Part shown: piece after piece, positions 34,208 to 42,947 of the stretch | Position numbering within the stretch: position 1 is the first letter of the stretch | Layout: every line of letters starts with the position of its first letter | Assembly: GCA_051881455.1 (NCBI GenBank) | Contig: JBJEPX010000039.1 | Location: 1 to 51,337, forward strand | Source: Fimenecus sp051881455 | GTDB taxonomy: Bacteria > Bacillota > Clostridia > Oscillospirales > Acutalibacteraceae | Length of the DNA stretch: 51,337 nucleotides | Direction of reading: 5' to 3' | Notes under the pieces: generated by a model | What the model was told of the DNA's origin: nothing | What the model saw: only the letters and a program-made list of their open reading frames with translations | The model's database searches: none | Made by a program: the position numbers and the translations under genes

Positions 34208-34635
34208 CAACAAACGGAACACTTGTACAAAATACGGTTGATACGCTTTCGGCGGTAACAACCTTCAAAGACATTGACTTTGTTGTGGCATATGAAAATG
34301 AGATTAAGCCCACACCGCTTACAAAGCCTATTGCGGCAATTTCGGTAAAGAGCTGTGAAATCGGTGATAAAATTACAAAAACTCTCGATACAGGCGAAAT
34401 TGTTGTAACGAATTCAAGAAAGATGAATACAGTTTTGAGTATTGATATTTACCTGCCCTATTCAATGGGCGGAAGTGAGGGGCACAAAATTTTCGACAGA
34501 CTTGCAACCTATTTCCTTTTTACTGGTTCATATTCCGTTACTAAAATAGTATGCGGAGATGCGGATTACGACAAGGACTGTCAGGCAATTATTGTACGCA
34601 CCAAATTCACTTTCAGCAACACCGTAAACTCATAA
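34204..34635 (+). CDS. Phage neck protein (tail terminator-like), 143 aa
   Basis: The product has an N-terminal helix, a long beta-region with repeated hydrophobic strands (IAAISVKSCEIGD, MNTVLSIDIYLPYSMGG) and an SYSVTKIVCGDADYDKD motif. In order it corresponds to the tail terminator/completion protein that caps the tail and meets the head. It is the last gene of the cassette: a terminator follows 20 bp downstream and there is no major tail protein, tape measure, baseplate, holin or lysin. The call is from position and size only. Confidence 0.55.
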   Translation: MTTNGTLVQNTVDTLSAVTTFKDIDFVVAYENEIKPTPLTKPIAAISVKSCEIGDKITKTLDTGEIVVTNSRKMNTVLSIDIYLPYSMGGSEGHKIFDRLATYFLFTGSYSVTKIVCGDADYDKDCQAIIVRTKFTFSNTVNS

Positions 34636-34658
34636 CGGCTGTTTTGCCGCGCAAACAA

Positions 34659-34693
34659 AAAGCCCGTCGGGAGCAATCCCGACGGGTTATTTT
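34659..34693. terminator. Terminator between phage cassette and transporter
   Basis: AAAAAGCCCGTCGGGA and TCCCGACGGGTTATTTTT form a strong stem with A and T runs. It lies between the convergent ends of the last phage gene and the transporter and serves both. Confidence 0.8.
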
Positions 34694-34713
34694 TGTGTGA
34701 TTATCTTAAAAGC

Positions 34714-36552
34714 TTAATCAGCGTTTTCTTCCTCTATCTTATCGATAACATCCTGTGGAATAGCCTCGCCGTGTTTTACAACGAATATGCAAAGCACGCT
34801 CAGTACAAAGGCTATGGGGCTGTAATAGAACAGGGAAAGATATGTTCCGCTGAGCATTGCCACAACACCGTAAACGATGGGGGAAGCAATCTGTGCGGAG
34901 AAAGTGGCGGTGTAATAATAACCTGTAAATGTACCCACCTTTTCAATTCCGCCGATTTCCAGAACAAGGGGAAGTGTATTAACGGTTATGAACATATTAG
35001 CGGCGCCGCCCAGAATAAGAACGGGGAATATAAGAACTTTCATTATGCCGATAATCTTATTAAGAGCACCTGAAACCGCGCTCAACGCCTGACCTCTGTC
35101 AGCTATGGTAAGGTTGAGCCCGAGTTGTTCATTGGCGATCTTTACAAGAGAGTCAAAAGAGAAGCCCTTTTCGTTAAGGCTCTCGTCAAAGGCCTTATAT
35201 TTTTCCGTTTCGGCTGCATTTTCGCCATTGAGGTAGCTTATATAGCCGTCAATTTTAAGAACATCGTCGCCTTTAAGGTTATTGGCGTCATTATAACTGT
35301 TAATCTCATCGGTAACAGCGATATATGCCTTATTTGTTGTATTAAAGGAGGATAATTTAAAACCGTCCTTAGCAATCATAACATTGAAAATCGCAAAGAA
35401 TACAACAAACGCCACTATGAATATTGAAAGACCTGCAAGAATAGTCTTTTTTCTGCCGAACTTTTTACCCATCTTGCCCGCAGGAATTGCGGCGGCGGCA
35501 GAACAAACGGCGAAAATCGCCATAAGGATTGTTGCCTGACTTGTTGCAAAATGGAGAATTTCAGCGGCAAAAAGAGCAAAGAAGGTTGTAATTGCATTTG
35601 TGCCGCAGAACAGGAAGAAAAGTCCCATAAGCATAAACACAAGGCTCTTTCTTTCTTCCTTTGAAAGCTTTTGTGCTTTTCTTTGCGCCTTTTCCTCTTT
35701 TCTTGCCTGCTTTTCGGCGGCGGCTCTTGCTTTTTCGTCCATTGCCATATTCTGCTCGGCAACTGCTTTAAGGCGGCTGTCAGGCTCCTTCACCTTGAAC
35801 AGAACAACAAGCATACCGATGAGCATTACCACCGAGCCTGTTAAGAAAACATAGGGGAAAATGCGTTCTTCGTTTGAAGAATTTATAGAGATACCTGTTA
35901 TTGCCGTGTAAATAAGCGTTACAGCCGTACCTGCGACCATACCGATAAGTCCGCCGAGGCCGCCCATAAGGTTTATGATTGCATTGCCCTCGGAGCGAAG
36001 CTCGGGAGGAGTGAGATCGGGCATAAGCGCAACAACCGGCGCTCTCCAAAGTGACATTACAAATACGAAAAGGATTATAAAGGTCATTGTAAGGGGCAAA
36101 CTGCCTTTAAGTGCGAACAGCGGGATAAGTGAAAACAGCACCGCACATACGGGCGCACCGAGCACGATAAACGGACGGCGTTTGCCCAGCTTTGAATGAC
36201 AGCGGTCGGAAAGTTTACCGAATGTGGGCTGGAAAATTACGCCGAAAATGTTATCAAAGGTCATAATAATACCTATAAACAACGGAACAAGCGTTATTCC
36301 TCCGCCTGCAAGGTTAACATTCTCACCCTGTGCGGCTGCAAGACGCGCCAGAAAGGGAACACTCTCATTAAGCTTTGCGCTTAAATTTGTTACCCATGCG
36401 GAATCGCTTAAAAGATGATTAAGTATTTTTGTAATATACGGGTCATAAATTGCCCATGCGATTGACGCCGCAAGAAAACCGAAGCCTGTAAGAATTGTAT
36501 GCTTAACATTCAGCTTGCCGTTTTTCTCGCAGAAAAGTTCTGTTTTACTCAT
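34714..36552 (-). CDS. MFS transporter of the GPH/SUT-like group, 612 aa
   Basis: A long polytopic transporter. Near residue 110 the pattern GKLSDRCHSKLGKRRPFIVLGAP (the RxGRRRP-type loop of sucrose and glycoside transporters) places it in the GPH/SUT branch. About twelve hydrophobic segments are interrupted in the middle by an unusually charged loop (residues about 260-300, many Lys/Arg/Glu) and by a long hydrophilic loop after the tenth segment (about 390-470). It starts at ATG 36552 with GGAGG before it; a longer frame starts inside the promoter. A palindrome overlaps the ribosome site. The substrate is probably a disaccharide or glycoside (inference). Confidence 0.82.
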   Translation of the reverse strand: MSKTELFCEKNGKLNVKHTILTGFGFLAASIAWAIYDPYITKILNHLLSDSAWVTNLSAKLNESVPFLARLAAAQGENVNLAGGGITLVPLFIGIIMTFDNIFGVIFQPTFGKLSDRCHSKLGKRRPFIVLGAPVCAVLFSLIPLFALKGSLPLTMTFIILFVFVMSLWRAPVVALMPDLTPPELRSEGNAIINLMGGLGGLIGMVAGTAVTLIYTAITGISINSSNEERIFPYVFLTGSVVMLIGMLVVLFKVKEPDSRLKAVAEQNMAMDEKARAAAEKQARKEEKAQRKAQKLSKEERKSLVFMLMGLFFLFCGTNAITTFFALFAAEILHFATSQATILMAIFAVCSAAAAIPAGKMGKKFGRKKTILAGLSIFIVAFVVFFAIFNVMIAKDGFKLSSFNTTNKAYIAVTDEINSYNDANNLKGDDVLKIDGYISYLNGENAAETEKYKAFDESLNEKGFSFDSLVKIANEQLGLNLTIADRGQALSAVSGALNKIIGIMKVLIFPVLILGGAANMFITVNTLPLVLEIGGIEKVGTFTGYYYTATFSAQIASPIVYGVVAMLSGTYLSLFYYSPIAFVLSVLCIFVVKHGEAIPQDVIDKIEEENAD

Positions 36553-36563
36553 ATAATGCCTCC

Positions 36564-36587
36564 TTTGTATAATCAAAATTATACAAA
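36564..36587. promoter_or_regulatory. Operator-like palindrome upstream of the transporter
   Basis: Perfect 10-base arms, TTTGTATAAT and ATTATACAAA, flank four bases. The palindrome covers the ribosome binding site and lies by TATAAT-like elements at 36583-36578 and 36596-36591. It has the form of a dimeric repressor site. No regulator gene is adjacent. Confidence 0.55.
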
Positions 36588-36663
36588 TAGATTATACATT
36601 TTTTCACAAAAAAGAAATATAGGAATTTTAGCCTAAATATTCTTAATTTTTTTGTACACAGTG

Positions 36664-37626
36664 TCAGCCATGAATACATATTTTATAAGCGATTTCTTCA
36701 AGCTGTTCAAAAGACGAAAGAGTTCCCAGCTCGCGGCGGTACTCTGCGGCACCGTGAAGTCCCTTTGTGTACCAGGAGGCGTGTTTTCTCGCCTCTCTGA
36801 GTCCCACATATTCTCCCTTGTACTCACAGATTGTTTTTATGTGCTTCACCATAACTCTCATGCGCTCGGAAACGGGCGGTTCAGGCAATATTCTGCCGTG
36901 TTCAAGATATGCGTTTATCTGCGAGAACACCCACGGTCTGCCCAAAGCCCCCCTGCCCACCATAACAAGGTCGCAGTTTGTTTCTTCAAGCATTTTTGCC
37001 GCTGAAAAGCCGTCGGTAATATCGCCGTTTCCGATTACAGGGATTGAAACCGCCCTTTTCACCTCTGCAATAATCTCTCTGTTCACAGGGGGAGCATACA
37101 TCTGGCTTTTCGTTCGGCCGTGGACGGTTATTGCCGCCGCACCTGCATTTTCGGCTCTTTTTGCAAGTTCGACCGCGTTGATGCTGTCAAAATCCCAGCC
37201 CATACGGATTTTGACAGTAACGGGAACGGGTGAAACCTTTACAACGGCGCGGACAATATCCTCTGCAAGCATAGGATTTTTCATAAGGGACGCACCGCCG
37301 CCGTTTCCTGCAATTTTCGGTGCGGGGCATCCCATATTTATATCAATAATCTCCGGCTTTGACTCCATAACCATAGGGATACTTTCAGCCATTATTTCGG
37401 GATTACTGCCGAATATCTGCACCGCCGCAGGGCGCTCTGTATCCGATATAAAAGAGAGCTGTTTTGATTTTCGGTCGCCCATTGAAACGCCCTTTGAGCT
37501 TATCATTTCGCTGACCACGTAGGACGCTCCGTAGCCGACGCACAGTTCACGGAAGGCACGGTCCGCCACTCCCGCCATAGGCGCTAAAACCGCCTTGCCG
37601 TTTATTTCAACATTACCTATCTTCAA
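36664..37626 (-). CDS. dusB: tRNA-dihydrouridine synthase B
   Basis: DusB reduces a uridine of the tRNA D-loop with FMN and NADPH. The 320-residue TIM-barrel enzyme has LAPMAGVADRAFRELC at the start, the catalytic loop DINMGCPAPKIAGNGGGASLM with Cys100, VTVKIRMGWD, TVHGRTKSQMY and VMVGRGALGRPWVF. Length is typical. It starts at TTG 37626 with GAGGTAATAAC before it. It is divergent from sipL and upstream of the transporter gene on the same strand. Confidence 0.95.
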   Translation of the reverse strand: MKIGNVEINGKAVLAPMAGVADRAFRELCVGYGASYVVSEMISSKGVSMGDRKSKQLSFISDTERPAAVQIFGSNPEIMAESIPMVMESKPEIIDINMGCPAPKIAGNGGGASLMKNPMLAEDIVRAVVKVSPVPVTVKIRMGWDFDSINAVELAKRAENAGAAAITVHGRTKSQMYAPPVNREIIAEVKRAVSIPVIGNGDITDGFSAAKMLEETNCDLVMVGRGALGRPWVFSQINAYLEHGRILPEPPVSERMRVMVKHIKTICEYKGEYVGLREARKHASWYTKGLHGAAEYRRELGTLSSFEQLEEIAYKICIHG

Positions 37627-37695
37627 GTTATTACCTCATTACAATTTGATAACTGTATTTTAACATAATAACGGGCTTTTAACAATACTCTCCTG

Positions 37696-37724
37696 TCATA
37701 TTCACTCATACCGTATCATATATA
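37696..37724 (+). promoter_or_regulatory. Candidate sigma-E promoter of sipL-spoIVA
   Basis: TCATATT at 37696-37702 and CATATATA at 37717-37724 are separated by 14 bases, close to the mother-cell sigma-E pattern (ATATT near -35, 14 bases, CATACA-T near -10). The site stands 32 bases before the sipL start and fits the known sigma-E control of spoIVA and sipL. Confidence 0.6.
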
Positions 37725-37755
37725 TGAGTTGAAATGTATAAAAGGAGAGATAACA

Positions 37756-39288
37756 ATGGATTTTAATGTTCGTAAGGATTATATATCTGTTTGCGAAACG
37801 GCGTTTCAGGGTAATGCGGAGCACGCCGTTGACTGCGACATAACCCTGCCCGAATATCTGCCGGATATTGTGCGGATTCTTCGGTGCAGCGCTGTTCCGG
37901 GAGTGCAGACGCATCAGATTACCGGTGACAGAATTACTGCCGAGTGTGATTGTCTTGTGCGTGTGCTCTATGTATGCGAGCAAGGCAAAATCCACGGCTA
38001 TGACCAGACGCTTCACTTTTCAAAGCAGATTGAATTAAAGGCAGCCGACAGTATTACAGATGTATTTGTAGGCGCAAAAACAGAATATGTGAATTACAGA
38101 GTATCGGGGCAGAGAAAATTCGAGGTGCACGGTGCAATCACCGTGTTTGCCAGAGCAGACGCTAAAAAGCGCTGTGAGCTCATATGCGATGCAGAGGGCG
38201 ACGGCATAACGGCAAGGGCGGAAAACTTTGAAGCGTGTGATTTGATTTCTCTTACCGAAAAGACCTTTACAGTTTCGGAAACCTGTGAAGCGGCGGCACT
38301 GAAAGAGCCCATAAGCACCGTTATTCATTCCGGCGCCTCGGCTGTTATCGACGAGGTAAAGGTAATTTCGAACAAGCTGTTCTTAAAGGGCGAGCTTCTT
38401 GTTCACACCGCCTTTACATCGGGAGAAGACTGCGAAACAGGCACTCTTGACAATATGATAAGCATAAATCAGATAATTGAAGCACCCGATATTACCGAGG
38501 ACTGCCGAACTGAGGCATTGCTTTCCGTATTATCACTTGATGTACGCTCCAAATTTGATTCGGCAGGAGACAAAAATCTTTTGGAAATCTCCGCAACTCT
38601 CGGTTTTTCCGCAAGAGGATATGCCACGCGCACCGTAACCGCCGTTAAGGACGCATATTCGGTAAAATACGAAACAGAGATGAAAAAAGCGGGAATTTAT
38701 GTATCCCGTCTTGAAGAGCAGATTGAGGACACTTTCCTTTGCCGCGGCACCGTTGACCTTTCAACAACGGGAATGACGGAAATTTTAAGCTTTGTATGCA
38801 GCGGCATAACCTCCGCCTTTTCCGTGCGTGAAAACTGCGCCGCCGTAAACGGCGAGGTTACAGCCGATATAATTTATAAGGATTCCAAGGGCGAGCCTGC
38901 CTTTGCTCAGCGGCAAATTCCCTATGAATACAAGCGGAATATGCAAACCGAAGGTATAAATCTCACCTGCCGTCCCGAATGTGCCGTTACTGCGTCCAGC
39001 TTTGTTATGGGCGACGCTGATACACTTGATGTGCGTATAGAAATAAATGTGCAGGGCTTTGTTTTCCGTGAAGAGGAAAAAATAGTGGTAACGGAAATCA
39101 CCGTTGACAAGTCAAGGGCAAAAGTGATGAAAACGGCTTCCCTGACCGTATATTTTGCCGACGGGGGAGAAAGTCTTTGGAATATTGCGGAAAAATACAA
39201 CACAACAGTAGATGCCATTATGCGGGAAAACCGTATTCCCGACGGCAAGCTGGAAAAAAGCTGCAAACTGCTGATACCGAAAATATAA
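37756..39288 (+). CDS. sipL: SipL-like spore coat morphogenetic protein (SPOCS and LysM)
   Basis: The 510-residue protein has DUF3794/SPOCS domains in the first about 450 residues (repeating DITLPEYLPDIVRILR and similar) and a C-terminal LysM domain (GESLWNIAEKYNTTVDAIMRENRIPDGKLEKSCKLLIPK). This is the architecture of clostridial SipL, the functional counterpart of SpoVID, which binds SpoIVA through its LysM domain and ties the coat to the forespore. Here spoIVA follows 12 bp downstream, which supports the call. AAAGGAGAG precedes ATG 37756. A sigma-E-like promoter is upstream. Confidence 0.88.
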   Translation: MDFNVRKDYISVCETAFQGNAEHAVDCDITLPEYLPDIVRILRCSAVPGVQTHQITGDRITAECDCLVRVLYVCEQGKIHGYDQTLHFSKQIELKAADSITDVFVGAKTEYVNYRVSGQRKFEVHGAITVFARADAKKRCELICDAEGDGITARAENFEACDLISLTEKTFTVSETCEAAALKEPISTVIHSGASAVIDEVKVISNKLFLKGELLVHTAFTSGEDCETGTLDNMISINQIIEAPDITEDCRTEALLSVLSLDVRSKFDSAGDKNLLEISATLGFSARGYATRTVTAVKDAYSVKYETEMKKAGIYVSRLEEQIEDTFLCRGTVDLSTTGMTEILSFVCSGITSAFSVRENCAAVNGEVTADIIYKDSKGEPAFAQRQIPYEYKRNMQTEGINLTCRPECAVTASSFVMGDADTLDVRIEINVQGFVFREEEKIVVTEITVDKSRAKVMKTASLTVYFADGGESLWNIAEKYNTTVDAIMRENRIPDGKLEKSCKLLIPKI

Positions 39289-39300
39289 GGAGGGATTTCA

Positions 39301-40779
39301 ATGAGTAATTCAAGTATTTACAGCGACATTGCCGTGAGAACAGGCGGCGACATATACATAGGCGTAGTGGGTCCTGTAAGAACGGGCAAATCCACATTTA
39401 TAAAGCGTTTTATGGACACAATCGTGTTGCCCAATATGGAAAATGACACGGTAAGGGAACGGGCAAACGATGAACTCCCCCAATCCTCGGCAGGCAGAAC
39501 AATCATGACCACCGAGCCCAAATTCATTCCCGAAAATGCAGTAAGAATAACGCTCCCCGACAACGCACAGCTTAATGTGCGTATGATTGACTGCGTAGGA
39601 TATATTGTTCCCAGCTCCTTGGGCTATATTGAGGGCGACCAGCCCAGAATGGTGCGTACTCCGTGGTTTGAAAATGAAATCCCCTTTAATATGGCGGCGG
39701 AAATCGGCACTCAAAAGGTTATTACCGAGCACTCAACCATAGGTCTTGTGGTTACAACCGACGGCAGTATCAGCGATATTCCCCGTGACGAGTATGAAGA
39801 GGCAGAGGAACGTGTAATTAACGAGTTAAAAGAGCTTAACAAGCCCTTTGTGGTACTCCTCAACTGTATGTATCCCAAGGGTGAGTCGGCGCAAAAGCTT
39901 TCAGCGGAACTTTCGTCAAAATACCGTGTTCCTGTCATGGCGGTCAACTGTCTGGAACTTTCCGAACAGGAAATCAAAGAGATTATTACTCAGGTGCTGT
40001 TTGAATTCCCCGTTAAGGAAATAAGCATTGACCTGCCTATGTGGCTTGTAAGTCTGCCTGAGGACCATTGGCTTAAATCGGAAACATATAAATGTATTCT
40101 TGACTCTATTGAAGGCATTTCCTTTGTGCGGGATATCGGCGCCATGACCGAGGATTTGCAAAGGTGCGAATACATCACCGACGCCGCAGTTACCTGTATG
40201 GATTTAGGCGTGGGCAGTGCATGGATTTCGGTTGATATGAACAACTCCCTGTTCTATAAGATCGTTGAGGAGTCAACGGGCATCACAATCGAGAGTGAGC
40301 AGGGACTCCTTGCCTGCCTTAAAGAACTTTCGGCAGTGAAAAAGGAATACGAGAGACTACGCTCCGCCCTTGATGAGGTTGAGTCAACAGGCTACGGCAT
40401 TGTTATGCCCACCATTGATGAACTATCCCTTGAAGAGCCTGAAATCGTGAAGCAGGGTGGGCGCTATGGTGTACGGCTGTGTGCATCTGCACCGTCAATC
40501 CATATGATGAAAGCCAACATCAAAACGGAGGTTGCTCCCGTTGTGGGCAGTGAAAGCCAGTCGGAGGAGCTTGTAAAATATCTGCTCGAAGGCTTTGAGG
40601 AGGACCCGCAGAAAATATGGGAGTCAAATATCTTCGGCAAATCTCTTAATGAGCTTGTCAATGAGGGACTTCGCAACAAGCTTTACCATATGCCCACCGA
40701 CGCCCGTATGAAGTTTCAGGAAACGCTGGAACGCGTCATCAACGAGGGCTGCAACGGCCTTTTGTGCATAATACTTTAA
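39301..40779 (+). CDS. spoIVA: Stage IV sporulation protein A
   Basis: SpoIVA is an ATPase that polymerises on the forespore surface and forms the base of the spore coat. The 492-residue product has Walker A GPVRTGKST at 24-32, the family-specific ERANDELPQSSAGRTIMTTEPKFIP block, RMIDCVGY, VVTTDGSISDIPRDEYEEAEERVI and the conserved C-terminal end (INEGCNGLLCIIL) that targets the forespore membrane. Length is identical to B. subtilis SpoIVA (492). The start has GGAGGG and follows sipL by 12 bp, so they are one operon. Confidence 0.97.
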   Translation: MSNSSIYSDIAVRTGGDIYIGVVGPVRTGKSTFIKRFMDTIVLPNMENDTVRERANDELPQSSAGRTIMTTEPKFIPENAVRITLPDNAQLNVRMIDCVGYIVPSSLGYIEGDQPRMVRTPWFENEIPFNMAAEIGTQKVITEHSTIGLVVTTDGSISDIPRDEYEEAEERVINELKELNKPFVVLLNCMYPKGESAQKLSAELSSKYRVPVMAVNCLELSEQEIKEIITQVLFEFPVKEISIDLPMWLVSLPEDHWLKSETYKCILDSIEGISFVRDIGAMTEDLQRCEYITDAAVTCMDLGVGSAWISVDMNNSLFYKIVEESTGITIESEQGLLACLKELSAVKKEYERLRSALDEVESTGYGIVMPTIDELSLEEPEIVKQGGRYGVRLCASAPSIHMMKANIKTEVAPVVGSESQSEELVKYLLEGFEEDPQKIWESNIFGKSLNELVNEGLRNKLYHMPTDARMKFQETLERVINEGCNGLLCIIL

Positions 40780-41178
40780 ATTTCCGCTGTTGGGTTATAT
40801 TGATTTTGCGGGCGGGCACGGAAACCCGCCACTACAACTCCACGGATTGAAAAATTTTTCATTATTCAATATTCAATATTCATTAGCCCATAGGGAGCGA
40901 CGACTGGTTGCACCGATAAAAAAACGACAAGTTTCGTGAAGAACTTGTCGTTTTTTGTGACTGTGCAACGGAATAGCACAATTACAACGATTAAGGTTAC
41001 AACATGCAGTGGTGAAATATTTTGCCTTACGGCAAAATATGAAATAATTCATTGCCGTGAATTATGAAATATCTCACTTTGCTCGATGTGAAATAAAATT
41101 CGTTCCTTCATATGCCGCAGGCATATTTAAAATATCGAAGATATTTCACTCGTTTCGTAGGGAACGAATTTCATTGAA
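40780..41178. repeat. Repeat-rich gap with terminator and folded AT-rich repeat
   Basis: No gene is supportable. A strong hairpin at 40918-40956 (AAAAAACGACAAGTT and AACTTGTCGTTTTTT) can end spoIVA transcription. From about 41010 a folded repeat begins: TTTTGCC/GGCAAAA, AATTCA/TGAATT, CATATGCC/GGCATATT, AAATATC/GATATTT, all enclosed in AAATTCGTTCC (41097) with GGAACGAATTT (41160). Confidence 0.6.
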
Positions 41179-41208
41179 AAAGACCAAATCATATGACTTG
41201 GCCTTTTT
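41178..41208 (-). terminator. Terminator of tRNA-Thr
   Basis: AAAAAG-CCAA and TTGG-CTTTTT with inner TCATATGA form a stem directly after the tRNA 3' end on the minus strand, followed by a T-rich stretch. Confidence 0.75.
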
Positions 41209-41209
41209 C

Positions 41210-41285
41210 TGGAGCTGATAACCGGATTCGAACCGGTGACCTCGTCCTTACCAAGGACGTGCTCTACCGCCTGAGCCATATCAGC
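41210..41285 (-). tRNA. tRNA-Thr, anticodon GGT
   Basis: The minus strand gives a 76-nt tRNA with encoded CCA. The acceptor is GCTGATA/TATCAGC, the anticodon arm CGTCC-TTGGTAA-GGACG gives anticodon GGT, and the T-arm is CCGG-TTCGAAT-CCGG. The D-arm has GGCTCAGGCGGTAGAGC. It reads ACC/ACU threonine codons. Confidence 0.96.
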
Positions 41286-41392
41286 ACATATTCAAAATGC
41301 AAAAATAATTATACAGACTTTTCAGCCGTTTGTCAAGATAAATAAAAGAAAACCTTTGCCCCCGAAAAATCACGTGAGAACCAAGACAAACA

Positions 41393-41494
41393 GGTAGGGC
41401 GGGGGCAAGCATTACTCGCCTGCCGGCTCAGGCAGCGCTTCTGCTCATTTCATTCGCAGAGGTGTCCACCGGACACCCGCGCCCCCGCCCTACC
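41393..41494. repeat. GC-rich palindromic repeat, long form, copy C
   Basis: It runs from GGTAGGGCGGGGGC to GCCCCCGCCCTACC and contains the full inner block (GCCTGCCGGCTCAGGCAGCG, CTGCTCATTTCATTCGCAG, GGTGTCC/GGACACC). It is nearly identical to copy D at 43537-43635, in the same orientation, and reversed relative to copies A and B. The rest of the gap 41286-41608 holds only the fucosidase promoter. Confidence 0.88.
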
Positions 41495-41549
41495 ATACCG
41501 CCGTATGCGGATTTTTCCTTATCTGTCACATAAAAATTTACTTTTATCG

Positions 41550-41578
41550 TTGTCCGAAAGGGATTTTTGTGCTATCAT
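41550..41578 (+). promoter_or_regulatory. Candidate promoter of the fucosidase gene
   Basis: TTGTCC at 41550-41555 and TATCAT at 41573-41578 are separated by 17 bases, 30 bases before the chosen start. Confidence 0.5.
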
Positions 41579-41608
41579 CTATACAAATAATAAATGGGAG
41601 AGGATTTT

Positions 41609-42943
41609 TTGGACAGACTTGATTTATACACGAGCATTGTGCCTAACCGGCGTCAGCTAATCATTCAGGATATGAAATACTATGCCTTCGTTCACTACGG
41701 AATGAACACCTTTACAAACCGTGAATGGGGCAACGGCAAAGAGAGTGAAAGCATTTTTAACCCGAAAAAGCAGAACACCGACCAATGGTGCGAGGCGATT
41801 GCCGCCGCAGGAATGAAGGGCGTTATCCTCACCTGCAAGCACCACGACGGTTTTTGCCTGTGGCCCACAAAGACAACGGAACACTCAATCAAAAACAGCC
41901 CATATAAAAACGGCAAGGGTGATGTTGTGCGTGAGGTATCGGAATCTTGCAAAAAATACGGCTTGAAATTCGGCGTTTATCTTTCCCCTTGGGACAGAAA
42001 CGCAGAATGCTACGGCACACCTGCTTACAACGATTTTTACATAGCCCAGCTTACCGAGCTTTTGACAAATTACGGCGATATATTTATGTTGTGGATGGAC
42101 GGTGCCTGCGGTGCGGCGGCGGACGGAAAGCCTGTTCAGAAATACGATTTTGAGAGAATTTGGAATACTGCTATTGAATTACAGCCCGACATTGTATTGT
42201 CCGACTGTGCGCCCGATGTGCGCTGGATAGGCAACGAAAGCGGTAAAACCAGAGAGAGCGAATGGAATGTTGTTCCCAAATTTGAATTCGGTGAGCAAAA
42301 CTTTCAGGCGTCCGACGATATGAAGGATTTTCAGAAGCGGTGTCAGGATGTTATGTTGCCCGATATGGGGTCAAGGGAGTTTTTGGCTAATTTCGATGAG
42401 TTCATATGGTATCCCGCCGAGGTGGATGTGTCTATACGCCTTGGCTGGTTCTTTCACCCCATGCAGAGATTTACTTTAAAATCTCTTAATCATCTTATGA
42501 AAATTTACTACAATTCGGCAGGCAACAACTCCCTTATGCTTCTCAATATTCCGCCCAATAAAAACGGACTTTTGGCAAAAAGCGATGTAAAACGTTTGCG
42601 CCAAATGGGCAAATGGCTTAAAAAGGAAGACGAATTGCTTATTTCCGATGTTAAAACGGAAAAATCGGAGGACGGCTTTGAAATTAAGCTTAAATTCCCT
42701 AAGCAATCCGTTGACCGCGTCCGTCTTGCCGAGGACACAACGAAATCCCAGCGTGTGGAAAAATTCTCAATATATGCAGACGGCAAAAAGCTTTTCAGCG
42801 GTACAATAATCGGATTTTCGCGAATTGCGGTCTTCGAGCCCACCGTTACCGACCATCTTACAATAAAAATCGAGGAATGCCGCAAAGAGCCTTATATCAA
42901 CAAGGCAGAGGTAATCGCCACCGGCGCATATAGGGTAAAATAA
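41609..42943 (+). CDS. GH29 alpha-L-fucosidase, cytosolic, 444 aa
   Basis: GH29 enzymes remove L-fucose from glycans by a retaining mechanism. The KHHDGFCLWPT signature (77-87), LSPWDRN, and MLWMDGACG with nucleophile Asp164 are all seen, followed by the C-terminal beta-sandwich domain. There is no signal peptide, so it should act inside the cell on imported oligosaccharides. I choose TTG 41609 since GGGAGAGG stands five to six bases before it; the ATG at 41594 has no ribosome site. No fucose transporter or catabolic gene is next to it. The gene is likely monocistronic. Confidence 0.88.
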   Translation: MDRLDLYTSIVPNRRQLIIQDMKYYAFVHYGMNTFTNREWGNGKESESIFNPKKQNTDQWCEAIAAAGMKGVILTCKHHDGFCLWPTKTTEHSIKNSPYKNGKGDVVREVSESCKKYGLKFGVYLSPWDRNAECYGTPAYNDFYIAQLTELLTNYGDIFMLWMDGACGAAADGKPVQKYDFERIWNTAIELQPDIVLSDCAPDVRWIGNESGKTRESEWNVVPKFEFGEQNFQASDDMKDFQKRCQDVMLPDMGSREFLANFDEFIWYPAEVDVSIRLGWFFHPMQRFTLKSLNHLMKIYYNSAGNNSLMLLNIPPNKNGLLAKSDVKRLRQMGKWLKKEDELLISDVKTEKSEDGFEIKLKFPKQSVDRVRLAEDTTKSQRVEKFSIYADGKKLFSGTIIGFSRIAVFEPTVTDHLTIKIEECRKEPYINKAEVIATGAYRVK

Positions 42944-42947
42944 ACTG

